From an uncultured Pseudomonadales bacterium (lineage in GTDB: Bacteria > Pseudomonadota > Gammaproteobacteria > Pseudomonadales > Azotimanducaceae), in contig OX638346.1 in assembly GCA_951813515.1 (NCBI GenBank), positions 3,651,617 to 3,715,616 of the forward strand: DNA of 64,000 bases, written 5' to 3'. The notes under the pieces are model-generated. The model searched no databases, was not told the origin of the DNA, and saw only the letters and a program-made list of their open reading frames with translations. The position numbers were made by a program, and so were the translations under genes. Below, piece by piece: positions 43,194 to 50,813 of the stretch (the stretch's first letter is position 1; each line of letters starts with the position of its first letter).

Positions 43194-44057
43194 GTGCGCG
43201 ACCTGAACTACGACCTGAAGCGACTGCAGGCGGCGCACGACGACGGCTCCCACGGCACGCGCGCGGCGCGCTCCTACGCGCTCGCGCAGATCGCCGACGC
43301 CCTGCACGATCTCGGCTTCAAGGGCCTGCGGGCGACCGGGCTGAAGCGCAAGCACGTCGCGGCGCTGGTCAAGGAGTGGAAGCGCCAGGGGCGCTCCATC
43401 GGCACGATGAAGAACCGCATGGCCCACGTGCGCTGGTGGGCGAAACACATCGGGCGTCCGGGCGTGGTGCCGGTCAACGGCGCCCTCGGCATCGCCAACC
43501 GCGAGTACGTGACCAACGAGGACAAGAGCGTGGTCCTCGACCCGGACAAGCTGGCGCTGGTGAAGGATCCGCATGTGGCTATGGCGCTGCGGCTGGAGGC
43601 GGCGTTCGGCCTGCGCCGCGAGGAGGCGATCAAGTTCACGCCATCGAGGGACGATCGGGGCGACCGCATCCGGCTGAAGGGCTCGACCACCAAGGGCGGC
43701 CGCCCGCGCGAGGTGCCGGTTCTGAGGGACAGCCAGCGCAAGCTGCTCGACGAGGCGCGCGACCTGGCGGGGGGCGGCGCGTTGATCCCCCCGGAGCGCA
43801 ACTACAGGCAGCAACTGAAGATCTACGAGACCCGGACGCGGGCGGCGGGGCTGTACCGCATGCATTGGCTTCGACATGCGTACGCGTTGAAGAGGTACGA
43901 GGGGATAACGGGCTGGAAGGCGCCGGCGGCGGGCGGACCGCCGCAGCGGTCTCTGACGGGCGCGCGACGGCGGATCGACACCGAGGCGCGGCAAACGATC
44001 GCCGCGGAGCTGGGGCACGGCAGAAGGCAGATTTCGTCGATTTACATAGGTGCGTGA
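43194..44057 (+). CDS. Tyrosine recombinase, Integrase_1 type
   Basis: A 287-residue integrase from GTG 43194. The N-terminal domain (LNYDLKRLQAAHDDGSHGTRAAR, GLKRKHVAALVKEWK) and the catalytic part (FGLRREEAIKF, MHWLRHAYALKRYE, GWKAPAAGGPPQRSLT, ELGHGRRQISSIYIG) match the 'integrase domain-containing' family found on plasmids and integrative elements. Arg, HxxR, His/Gly and Tyr residues are present, so it should be active. It does not resemble the other three recombinases of the island. It could mobilise element 2, or element 1 in trans. Confidence 0.88.
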   Translation: MRDLNYDLKRLQAAHDDGSHGTRAARSYALAQIADALHDLGFKGLRATGLKRKHVAALVKEWKRQGRSIGTMKNRMAHVRWWAKHIGRPGVVPVNGALGIANREYVTNEDKSVVLDPDKLALVKDPHVAMALRLEAAFGLRREEAIKFTPSRDDRGDRIRLKGSTTKGGRPREVPVLRDSQRKLLDEARDLAGGGALIPPERNYRQQLKIYETRTRAAGLYRMHWLRHAYALKRYEGITGWKAPAAGGPPQRSLTGARRRIDTEARQTIAAELGHGRRQISSIYIGA

Positions 44058-45019
44058 AGCGGCCGGCAAATCCGGGCGGCGTGGTGGGCGGACGCGAAGG
44101 GCTGGCCCGCGTCACCGGCCGCTGCCGCGTGCGTGTCGGTCGGCTGGCGGGTGGACTCGGTGACCGATCCGGCGCGGCTGGTGCGCTTCGTGCAAATGGA
44201 TGGCGACGGGGGGCGTCCGTCCTCCGGCTGACCCGGCATCGCACAAGGATCGCATCCGGCCCGCGACTCTCGCTGCCGCTGGTCAAGGTCCATGGCGCGG
44301 GCCATGCCAAGGTGAATTGCTACTACCCGAGCGCGCCGAACAAAATGGCGACAACCAACGCGCACGCGACGGTCATGGCAACCAGTTTCGCGACGATCCA
44401 CCAGTCGCGATCGACGCGCGTCCCGCCGCTGAGGATTTCGTGGCGTTCGAGCATTGGGGGATATTCATAGCGAAGGGCGGGCGGATTGACAAGCAACCGG
44501 CGACCGAGACGCGGCGACCGGAACTGCCGCGTCTCGACCGCGCAGTGGCGCGGTCAGTGGCGGCTCACGCGCCAACCGCTGTCGTAGATGGAATGGCGCC
44601 AGCCCTGCGTTTCCTTGGGCTCCGGGTCGGGCAGGGGCGACCAATAGGCGGCGGAGGGCTCCGGCTCGGGGCGCGCGTTCCACGGGGACACGCCGTAATC
44701 GAGGTTGCTGGCCTTGTGGACGCGTTCGGGCTGGGCGGCGAAATCGTCGATGGCCGCGGCGCTCGCAGCGCATGGCCGCGCGATGCGGCGGAAGGGGGCG
44801 GCCCGCTCCCCAGGCGTAGCGTGCCGCCGCCCACGTCGCGCAAAGGGTGTGCGTCGGGCGTAGCCGGAAGGCCTGGCGGCCGGAGTGGCCAAGCCGCGCG
44901 CCGAGTGATACGTTTGGGCTTGCGAGTCAGAGCGCATCCGATCCGCGCAAGGGTTGCCCCCATCTGACGAGATAGTGTCGACATAGCCTCTTTTCAGTCC
45001 GAGGGCGCGGATACTGGAC
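44058..45019. other. Gene-poor segment with two weak minus-strand ORFs
   Basis: Apart from the small membrane ORF at 44323-44454, the only candidate is a minus-strand frame ending at 44554 whose last 60 codons look natural (AYWSPLPDPEPKETQGW, GWRHSIYDSGWRVSRH) but whose 5' part is low-complexity Arg/Ala-rich. I cannot assign a start or family. The zinc-finger module begins abruptly at 45020. Confidence 0.3.
44323..44454 (-). CDS. 43-residue single-helix membrane protein
   Basis: ATG 44454 to TAG 44323. Residues 1-20 are charged (MLERHEILSGGTRVDRD) and residues 19-42 form one hydrophobic helix (WWIVAKLVAMTVACALV). The sharp polar/hydrophobic division suggests a true small protein. There is no recognised family and no clear SD. 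Confidence 0.35.
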   Translation of the reverse strand: MLERHEILSGGTRVDRDWWIVAKLVAMTVACALVVAILFGALG

Positions 45020-45950
45020 GCGAACGAAAGGAGGTCTATGGTGGCCATTCACCCGTTCCCCATCGGAATACCCGCTGAAGTCACCCTCAACGACGTCCGA
45101 TCCCGCGCCAAGGTGCTGTTGAAATCCATCGAAGCCGGCGCGGCGAGCGAACTCGAACGGATCGAGCCCTACTTCGACGATCCGTCGTCGCTCACCCTCC
45201 AGCAAACGCAGCTTGTCATCGCCCGGGAATACGGGTTTTCAAGCTGGCGCAAGCTCAAGGCGTTCCTCGAAGTTCGGGACGAGTTGCATGCGTTCCAGCG
45301 CCAGGAAGCGCGCGACCTGATGTCCGTAGACCCCGGAGGGGTGGGCGGTAAGACTGGTCGTCTCACGCGACAACTGGCGGCCGAGATGGGAAGAGAATGC
45401 GAGCAAGATGGCGGGCGCTGCAGCTTCTGCTTCAGTTCGCAATACAAGGTGGCGAAGCTGATCGTCGGCACCGGCTACTACATCTGCGGCGACTGTGTGG
45501 AGCTGTGTCTGAACCTGATCAACGAGGGTTCCGCACGCCCGGCCGCCGACGGCGACGATGACCTGCGCTGCAGTTTCTGTTCAAAGCTGACAACCCAAAT
45601 CGTGAACTTGGTCTCCGCGACCGGCGCGAGAATCTGCAACGAGTGCCTGGAACTGTGTGTTGAGATCATCTCGGAGGGTCCGGGATCGAACGGGGACAAC
45701 CCGCGCCCCCCCGCAAGTAGTAGTGAAGTTATCGGCATGATGAATCCTGGCGTTAAACGAGTAATCGGCATTCTCGCAATCGCAGTGGTCGTGTTGGGAT
45801 TCCTATTGATGGTCTGGGGCGGATCGGCGGTCTAACCCAGGTCTAACCCACACGCCTCGCAAAGCGCCGCGTCGTGGCCGTGCCTGCAAATGCGGCGGCG
45901 GTCGAGCCCGACGACTGACGGGTAAGGCGTTCATCGGCTCTGGCAAGCTG
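45020..45950. repeat. Duplicated zinc-finger module, copy 2
   Basis: Second copy of the segment at 38418-39337, with an extra 11-bp duplication directly after the stop codon. Similarity ends at CAAGCTG (45944-45950), where the integrase-pair insertion begins. It resumes on the other side of that insertion at 48444. Confidence 0.9.
45038..45835 (+). CDS. Membrane-anchored protein with two ClpX-type zinc fingers, copy 2
   Basis: Paralogue of the protein at 38439-39233, 265 residues from ATG 45038. GTG 45041 is the equivalent start of copy 1 and better placed behind AGGAGG (45029-45034). All eight zinc cysteines are kept. The roughly ten substitutions (for example KAFLEV, GGVGGKT, LTTQIV, MVWGG) avoid the cysteines and lie in linkers or the tail, which suggests purifying selection on both copies. 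Confidence 0.82.
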   Translation: MVAIHPFPIGIPAEVTLNDVRSRAKVLLKSIEAGAASELERIEPYFDDPSSLTLQQTQLVIAREYGFSSWRKLKAFLEVRDELHAFQRQEARDLMSVDPGGVGGKTGRLTRQLAAEMGRECEQDGGRCSFCFSSQYKVAKLIVGTGYYICGDCVELCLNLINEGSARPAADGDDDLRCSFCSKLTTQIVNLVSATGARICNECLELCVEIISEGPGSNGDNPRPPASSSEVIGMMNPGVKRVIGILAIAVVVLGFLLMVWGGSAV

Positions 45951-45982
45951 GTTGAGGTGGCTGCCGTCGCGGCGGGGTCAGC

Positions 45983-47143
45983 TCAGGACTGGTGCAGGTA
46001 GTCGCTCCACTGGCGCATCAGTTCCCGCCGCCGCTCGAACAGATCGGAGCGCGCGTAGGCGGCCTCGACCGGGTTGCGGTTGGTATGCGCCAGGGCGGCC
46101 TCCATCACCGCCTGCGGCGTCTCGGTCATCTCAGCGGCCCAGTCGCGAAACGACGACCGGAACCCGTGCGGCACCGCGTCGACACCGAGTTCGGTCAGCG
46201 GCCTTCCGAGCGATGCGCTGGACAACGGCCTGTCGCGCCCGGGGGACGGGAACACTAGTTCCCCGTCGCGGAGGGCGGCAGCCTCGTTCAGGATCTCAAG
46301 CGCCCGGTCCGACAGCGGCACCCGGTGCTCGCGTCCCGCCTTCATGCGCTCCGCCGGGATCGTCCAGGTGGCGCGTTCAAGGTCGATGTCGTCCCAGAGG
46401 GCGTTGCGCGCCTCGCCCGAACGGATGGCGCACAGCACCATGAACTCGAGCGCGAGTATCGCGGAGAGATTGCCGTCTGACTGCCGAATCTTGGCGAGCG
46501 CCGGCCCGACTTCGTGGTAAGGCAAAGCCCGGAAGTGCGTCGGGGTCCGGTCCACTTTCGGCAGCGCGGCGCCCAGCGCCTCGCCGGCGGGGTTGTCCGT
46601 CCGGTAGCCCTGGGCGATGGACCACCGCATCACCGCCGAGATGCGGTGCCTGACGCGGTTGGCGGTCTCGTGCTTCGATGTCCAGATCAGCGTGAGCAAC
46701 TCCATGATGTCGGCGGTGTCGATCAGGTGCACCGGCTTTCGCCCCAAATGCGGATAGACGTACATGTCGAGCGATGCGCGCCACTGCGCTTCCGAGCCGC
46801 TGCCCTCCCTCCATGCCGGACGGTGCATGGCGATCACTTTGTCGGCCGCCTCAGTGAACGTGGGAGAGACGCGCGTGCCGTTGGCCCTCGGATCGCCTCC
46901 CGCGCGGGCGATGCGGCGATTGTCCCACGCCGCCTGGCGCGCCTCCGCGAGAGTCACGAGGTCCGCGCCGCCGAGGCCGAGATCGCGTCGTTCTCCCTGT
47001 ATGACAAGCCGCTGCACCCACGACTTGCCGCCGCCCCTGGGACCCGGCTTGACCAGCAGGTAAAGCCCGTTGCCGTCGCCGTAGCGCTTGAGGCGCGCCG
47101 TCGGCTTCACGGTGCGTACGAACGCGGCGGTCAACCTGCTCAT
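45983..47143 (-). CDS. P4-type tyrosine recombinase (second of pair)
   Basis: A 386-residue integrase from ATG 47143; the frame is open upstream but overlaps the first integrase. The N-terminal DUF4102-type arm domain (KRYGDGNGLYLLVKPG, LGLGGADLVTLAEARQ) is followed by a core domain and catalytic Arg (AIRSGEARNALWDDID), HGFRSSFRDWAAE, and AHTNRNPVEAAYARSD with the Tyr. It is about 55% similar by eye to the preceding integrase and overlaps it by ATGA (47140-47143). Confidence 0.9.
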   Translation of the reverse strand: MSRLTAAFVRTVKPTARLKRYGDGNGLYLLVKPGPRGGGKSWVQRLVIQGERRDLGLGGADLVTLAEARQAAWDNRRIARAGGDPRANGTRVSPTFTEAADKVIAMHRPAWREGSGSEAQWRASLDMYVYPHLGRKPVHLIDTADIMELLTLIWTSKHETANRVRHRISAVMRWSIAQGYRTDNPAGEALGAALPKVDRTPTHFRALPYHEVGPALAKIRQSDGNLSAILALEFMVLCAIRSGEARNALWDDIDLERATWTIPAERMKAGREHRVPLSDRALEILNEAAALRDGELVFPSPGRDRPLSSASLGRPLTELGVDAVPHGFRSSFRDWAAEMTETPQAVMEAALAHTNRNPVEAAYARSDLFERRRELMRQWSDYLHQS

Positions 47144-48342
47144 CGCCGCGTCTCCCCTCGCGCCGACCGGGATGTGCGGCCGTCCGGATAGACGTACTCC
47201 GCCCAGCGTCGCATGAGCGCCCGGCGGCGCCCGAAAAGGTCCGAGCGGGCATAGGCCGCCTCGGTCCTGTCGCCGACCTGGTGGGCTAGCGCCGCCTCCA
47301 TCACGGAGTTCGGCGCGGTCGTGCACTCCGCCGCCCAGTCGCGAAACGATGAGCGGAACCCGTGCGGATGCGCCCCGATGCCGAGACGCGACGTCAGTCG
47401 CGCAAGGGTGCGCTTGTCGATCGGCACGCCCGGCTTGCGCGACGGGAACACCAGCGCGCCGTCGCGGATCGCCCGCGCCTCCCGGAACACCGCAAGCGCC
47501 TGGGGCGACAGCGGCACCCGGTGCGCGCGTCCCGCCTTCATGCGCGACGCGGGGATCGTCCAGACCGCGGACTCGAGGTCCACCTCGTCCCACGTCGCGC
47601 GCCGCGCCTCTCCGGGGCGGACCGCGCACAGCACCATCGCCTCGAACGCGAACCTGACGCCGGGACCGGCGCTAGACTGCCGCACCTTCTCAAGCGCCCG
47701 CGAGACTTCTCCGTGCGGCAGCGCGAGCCGCGGGGTGGCCTTTCGGCTCACCTGAGGCAGCGCCGCGGCCAGGATATCCCCGGCCGGGTTGTCCGGACGG
47801 TATCCGCGCGCCACCGCCCACCGCATGACGAGCCCGATGCGCTGCCGGATGCGGCGCGCCTCGTCCAGGGGCGCCCAGATCGGCTGCAGCACGGCGAGCA
47901 GGTCCGCGGGGTTGATGGAGTCCACCCGGCGGTTCCCGATGCGGGGCAGCACATAGCGTTCCATGGAGGACCGCCAGCGCGCCTCCATCGCGTCCGGATC
48001 CTTCCAACTGGAGCGGCGCAGGGCGATCACGGCGTCGAACGCGTGCGCGAACGTGGGCATGCCGTTCTCCCGCCGCCTGGACGGATCGCCGCCGGCGCGG
48101 GCGGTGCGCCGGTTCTCAAGCGCCCGCCGCCGCGCCTCCCTCAGAGGCACGTCCCGAACGCTGCCGAGGCCGAGCTCGCGCGGGACGCCGCCGACGGCGA
48201 TGCGCTGCACCCAGGACTTGCCGCCGTTGCCGCCCGTCGGAGTGACCACCAGGTACAGGCCGTTGCCGTCGCCGTATCTGCTAGTCTTGGGTCCGGGCCT
48301 GACGCTCGCGACGAAAGCGGGGTTGAGGCGGCCTGCGGGCAC
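47140..48342 (-). CDS. P4-type tyrosine recombinase (first of pair)
   Basis: A 400-residue integrase of the same family: arm domain SRYGDGNGLYLVVTP and LGLGSVRDVPLREARR, catalytic VRPGEARRATWDEVD, HGFRSSFRDWAAE, and AHQVGDRTEAAYARSD with the Tyr. The C-terminal extension (RTSRSARGETRR) runs into the start of the second integrase. Two coupled enzymes may act as a heteromeric recombinase, as proposed for multi-recombinase elements such as RIT elements (which have three); a pair alone is unusual. Confidence 0.9.
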   Translation of the reverse strand: MPAGRLNPAFVASVRPGPKTSRYGDGNGLYLVVTPTGGNGGKSWVQRIAVGGVPRELGLGSVRDVPLREARRRALENRRTARAGGDPSRRRENGMPTFAHAFDAVIALRRSSWKDPDAMEARWRSSMERYVLPRIGNRRVDSINPADLLAVLQPIWAPLDEARRIRQRIGLVMRWAVARGYRPDNPAGDILAAALPQVSRKATPRLALPHGEVSRALEKVRQSSAGPGVRFAFEAMVLCAVRPGEARRATWDEVDLESAVWTIPASRMKAGRAHRVPLSPQALAVFREARAIRDGALVFPSRKPGVPIDKRTLARLTSRLGIGAHPHGFRSSFRDWAAECTTAPNSVMEAALAHQVGDRTEAAYARSDLFGRRRALMRRWAEYVYPDGRTSRSARGETRR

Positions 48343-48443
48343 TGGTATTTCCCCAATTTGATTACCACACAGAGTATGAGATTACCGGAATCGGCGCGAA
48401 ACCTGAAGCGTGATAATTGCTAAACAATTCAATATCTTATTGG

Positions 48444-48495
48444 TAAATTTGGATCGTTGTGAAGTGCCCAGAAACGCTACGACGCGGAGGGCTTG
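48444..48495. repeat. Element right terminus, copy 2 (putative attR of the island)
   Basis: 52 bp matching 39338-39389 at 50 positions and ending in GGGCTTG. To its right the sequence (ggcgggggtg) differs from that after the core in the other two junctions, so this is where the island meets chromosomal DNA. The ATPase gene ends 68 bases further on. Confidence 0.75.
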
Positions 48496-48562
48496 GGCGG
48501 GGGTGAAATACGGCGCCCGAAGGGCCGACGGGTTTCATGGCACTAGCCCGTATCGAGCGCTG

Positions 48563-49750
48563 TTATCCGCCGGCGGCGGCGAGGTCCGAGAGCAGCCCGG
48601 ACAAACCCATGGCTTCGACGCCCGCGCCTTTGGGGAATCGGTCTTCCCTTCCATGCAAGATGATTGCGCGATCCGGCTTCACGTCTTCGAACGCCGTGTG
48701 CAGTGCTCGCTCCGTAGTCGCCAGTCCACGTCTGACCTCGATCGCCCATCGCCGACTGTTCGGCATGTCGAGAATGAGATCAAGTTCCACGCCGGTTGCC
48801 GTGCGGTAAAAACTAGCCTCCGTACGTTCCGGCACCGCCCGAAGGACCGTCTCGATCACGAAGCCTTCCCAACTCGATCCGGCAACGGGGTGGCCAAGTA
48901 CCGACTCCTGTTCATCGAGACGCAACAAGGTGTGCACGAGGCCGCTATCTCGCACATAGGTCTTTGGAGACTTCACGAGCCGCTTGCGTATGTTGACATG
49001 CAGTGGCGGCAGACGGCGGACAAGGAGCAAGTCGACCAGAAGGTCGAGATAACGGGCGACGGTCTTCCCGTCCAGCGCAAGGCTGCGGGCCAGTGGCGCC
49101 GCGTTCCAAAGAGATCCTTGGGCATGAGCCAGCATGGTCCAGAAACGACGCAGGGTCTCGGCCGGTATCCGCGGCCCCAGCATGGGTATGTCCCGCTCCA
49201 GGTAGGTCGAGATGAAATTAGCCCGCCAGATGGCGCTCTCTCTATCGCTGGCCGCGAGAAAACTGCGCGGGAATCCGCCTCGAACCCATAGCCGATCCAC
49301 TTGTTTCCGGCCAAGTTCCCGCGCGTCGAAAGGTCCAAGTTCAAGTGTCCCGATGCGTCCCGCCAGCGTTTCTCCCGCCTGGCGCAACAATTCGATCGAG
49401 GCCGAGCCGAGCAGCAGAAACTGGCCTGCGGTTTCGCCCGCTCGAATGCGTCCATCGATGACGCCTCGAAGGACCTGGAACAAGTTCGGCATGCGATGAA
49501 TTTCGTCCAACACGACCAAGCGTCCGCGATGCCCGGCCAGATACGCTACCGGATCCGCGAGCTTCTCAAGGTCAGCCGGATCCTCGAGATCTAGGTAAAC
49601 TCCCGGTCGCTGACTGCCATCATCGGCAATAGCCCGCGCCAATGTCGTCTTGCCTACCTGCCTGGGCCCAATGAGCGCGACGGCGGGGAAAATGCCCAGA
49701 TACTCCCGCACGCGAGGACCGAGGTGGCGAACGATAGGCCGTGTCGTCAT
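48563..49750 (-). CDS. AAA ATPase with DUF4143 domain
   Basis: A 395-residue ATPase. The N-terminal AAA_14 domain has Walker A GPRQVGKTTLA and Walker B RLVVLDEIHR; LLGSASIELLRQ is the sensor region. The C-terminal DUF4143 domain (about 200-380) includes FISTYLERDIPML and a nuclease-like GVELDLILDMPNSRRWAIEVR, which resembles a PD-(D/E)XK core. The biological role of this family is not settled. The ATG abuts a 35-bp palindrome (49752-49786), consistent with self-regulation. It lies directly beside the island. Confidence 0.88.
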   Translation of the reverse strand: MTTRPIVRHLGPRVREYLGIFPAVALIGPRQVGKTTLARAIADDGSQRPGVYLDLEDPADLEKLADPVAYLAGHRGRLVVLDEIHRMPNLFQVLRGVIDGRIRAGETAGQFLLLGSASIELLRQAGETLAGRIGTLELGPFDARELGRKQVDRLWVRGGFPRSFLAASDRESAIWRANFISTYLERDIPMLGPRIPAETLRRFWTMLAHAQGSLWNAAPLARSLALDGKTVARYLDLLVDLLLVRRLPPLHVNIRKRLVKSPKTYVRDSGLVHTLLRLDEQESVLGHPVAGSSWEGFVIETVLRAVPERTEASFYRTATGVELDLILDMPNSRRWAIEVRRGLATTERALHTAFEDVKPDRAIILHGREDRFPKGAGVEAMGLSGLLSDLAAAGG

Positions 49751-49751
49751 G

Positions 49752-49786
49752 CTTGTAATTATGGAATATGATTCCTAAATTACAAG
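49752..49786. promoter_or_regulatory. Nested AT-rich palindrome at the ATPase start
   Basis: CTTGTAATT (49752-49760) and AATTACAAG (49778-49786) are exact reverse complements, and inside them GGAAT-atg-ATTCC (49763-49775) is a second perfect palindrome. The whole lies immediately upstream of the ATG at 49750 on the minus strand, where a promoter or RBS is expected. An operator is the simplest reading. Confidence 0.6.
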
Positions 49787-49809
49787 TTTACTGCGCACGA
49801 CCCACAACC

Positions 49810-50730
49810 CTATGCCGCTGGCTGGATGTAAACCATCACCGTGGCGTTGTCCTGGTGCGGCATCGACTTGCTACTGACCGCAGCGAGCAACCCCTCGACC
49901 ATCGCCCTGCTTGAGGTGGCATGCGTTGTGGCGATAGTGGCGATCTCCTCCTCGCCGAGTGTTTCCAGTCCATCGCTCGCGAGGATCAGGACATCGCCCG
50001 GGTCCAACTCGATGGCATCGTCCTGCAGGTCTATCAGCGGAATGTCCTGACCCATCACCACCGAGCGCAGCCGGTGGTGACGGGCGTCCGTCGCTGCTTC
50101 CTCGGCCGTCAGAGAGCCGAGTTGCACCAGTTGTCTGAGAAGTGGCGACATGGAGTGATCGCGGTTGAGGCGCAATAGCTCTCCTGTCGAAAAGAGCCAC
50201 ATGGGCGAGTCGCCGACGCTAAGCCAGCGCAGGAACCGACCACCCATGATATGTGCCGCTACGAGGGTCGTTCCCATGCCATGCAGAGACGGGTTTCCTC
50301 GCGCCACGCTTCCGACCTTCCAGTTGGCCCGGCGAAGACAATCTTCCAGGCGTTCCGAGATCGCTCCCCGCGTGTCGAGGAAAGCGTCACCGAAGGTTTC
50401 GACGACGACCCGACTGGCAGTGGCGCCGCCGGCATGTCCGCCAAGGCCGTCTGCGACGAGCAACACGCATTGCTCGCCGACGTTTCGAAAGCCGGAATCC
50501 ACCACCCAGCCGAAGCTGTCCTGCTGTTCCTGTCGCTGCCCCTGAATCTGGCTGCCCGCGCAGCCGGAAGGGCCTTCGACAGCGGGTCGATCAGGTCCCT
50601 GGACGGTGTGTTTCAAATCGATTCCCTGTGTTCGTTGCGAGTTGCCTGGCACCGAACCGACGCTTTCGGACACCTCACCCGACATTTCTTCGATTCTCCG
50701 GCGAGAAATCTCACCAACGTAGCCCGTCAT
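49810..50730 (-). CDS. PP2C-family serine/threonine phosphatase
   Basis: A 306-residue phosphatase from ATG 50730 (the frame upstream to 50820 overlaps aceA's start and lacks support). Metal-binding motifs are VADGLGGHAGG, GMGTTLV, LSVGDSPMW and LASDGLETL, with a final DNATVMV. About 60 low-complexity residues precede the domain. Such PP2Cs often pair with an FHA protein or Hanks kinase in type VI secretion or signalling loci; none is seen nearby. It is divergent from aceA with 83 bases between. Confidence 0.87.
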   Translation of the reverse strand: MTGYVGEISRRRIEEMSGEVSESVGSVPGNSQRTQGIDLKHTVQGPDRPAVEGPSGCAGSQIQGQRQEQQDSFGWVVDSGFRNVGEQCVLLVADGLGGHAGGATASRVVVETFGDAFLDTRGAISERLEDCLRRANWKVGSVARGNPSLHGMGTTLVAAHIMGGRFLRWLSVGDSPMWLFSTGELLRLNRDHSMSPLLRQLVQLGSLTAEEAATDARHHRLRSVVMGQDIPLIDLQDDAIELDPGDVLILASDGLETLGEEEIATIATTHATSSRAMVEGLLAAVSSKSMPHQDNATVMVYIQPAA

Positions 50731-50813
50731 GGTGCAAAATGATAAGCACACCTCTACTTCGAAATCCCTTCGGCGCGATGCCACGCCGAAGTCACTTGCT
50801 ATAGGAGACCCGA

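Larger units (their letters stand above)
45951..48443. mobile_element. Nested insertion carrying two overlapping integrase genes
   Basis: About 2.49 kb inserted between CAAGCTG and TAAATTT of the right-end module. Copy 1 (39331-39350) shows the uninterrupted sequence. The insertion contains only two tandem tyrosine recombinase genes on the minus strand. Its right edge has AATTGCTAAACA (48415-48426), also found at 43073-43084. Boundaries are certain to within about 3 bases because both junctions contain TGG-like overlap. Confidence 0.75.
34493..48495. mobile_element. Tandem pair of related integrative elements (proposed)
   Basis: The region has the structure expected of two integrated elements sharing ends and core. 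Left-end repeats lie at 34493 and 39383, and right ends (zinc-finger gene module plus a 52-bp terminus) finish at 39389 and 48495. All three junctions share GGGCTTG. Element 1 spans 34493-39389 (4.9 kb) and has no recombinase; element 2 spans 39383-48495 (9.1 kb) and has four tyrosine recombinase genes, two of them in a nested insertion. Flanks are the housekeeping mnmA-purB-GNAT operon and an AAA ATPase gene. The target is not a tRNA gene. Confidence 0.65.

Noticed and set aside
40197..45020. Integron
   Set aside because: The Cre-like enzyme lacks an IntI-type insertion that I can recognise, and no attC-type core (GTTRRRY with paired arms) was found.
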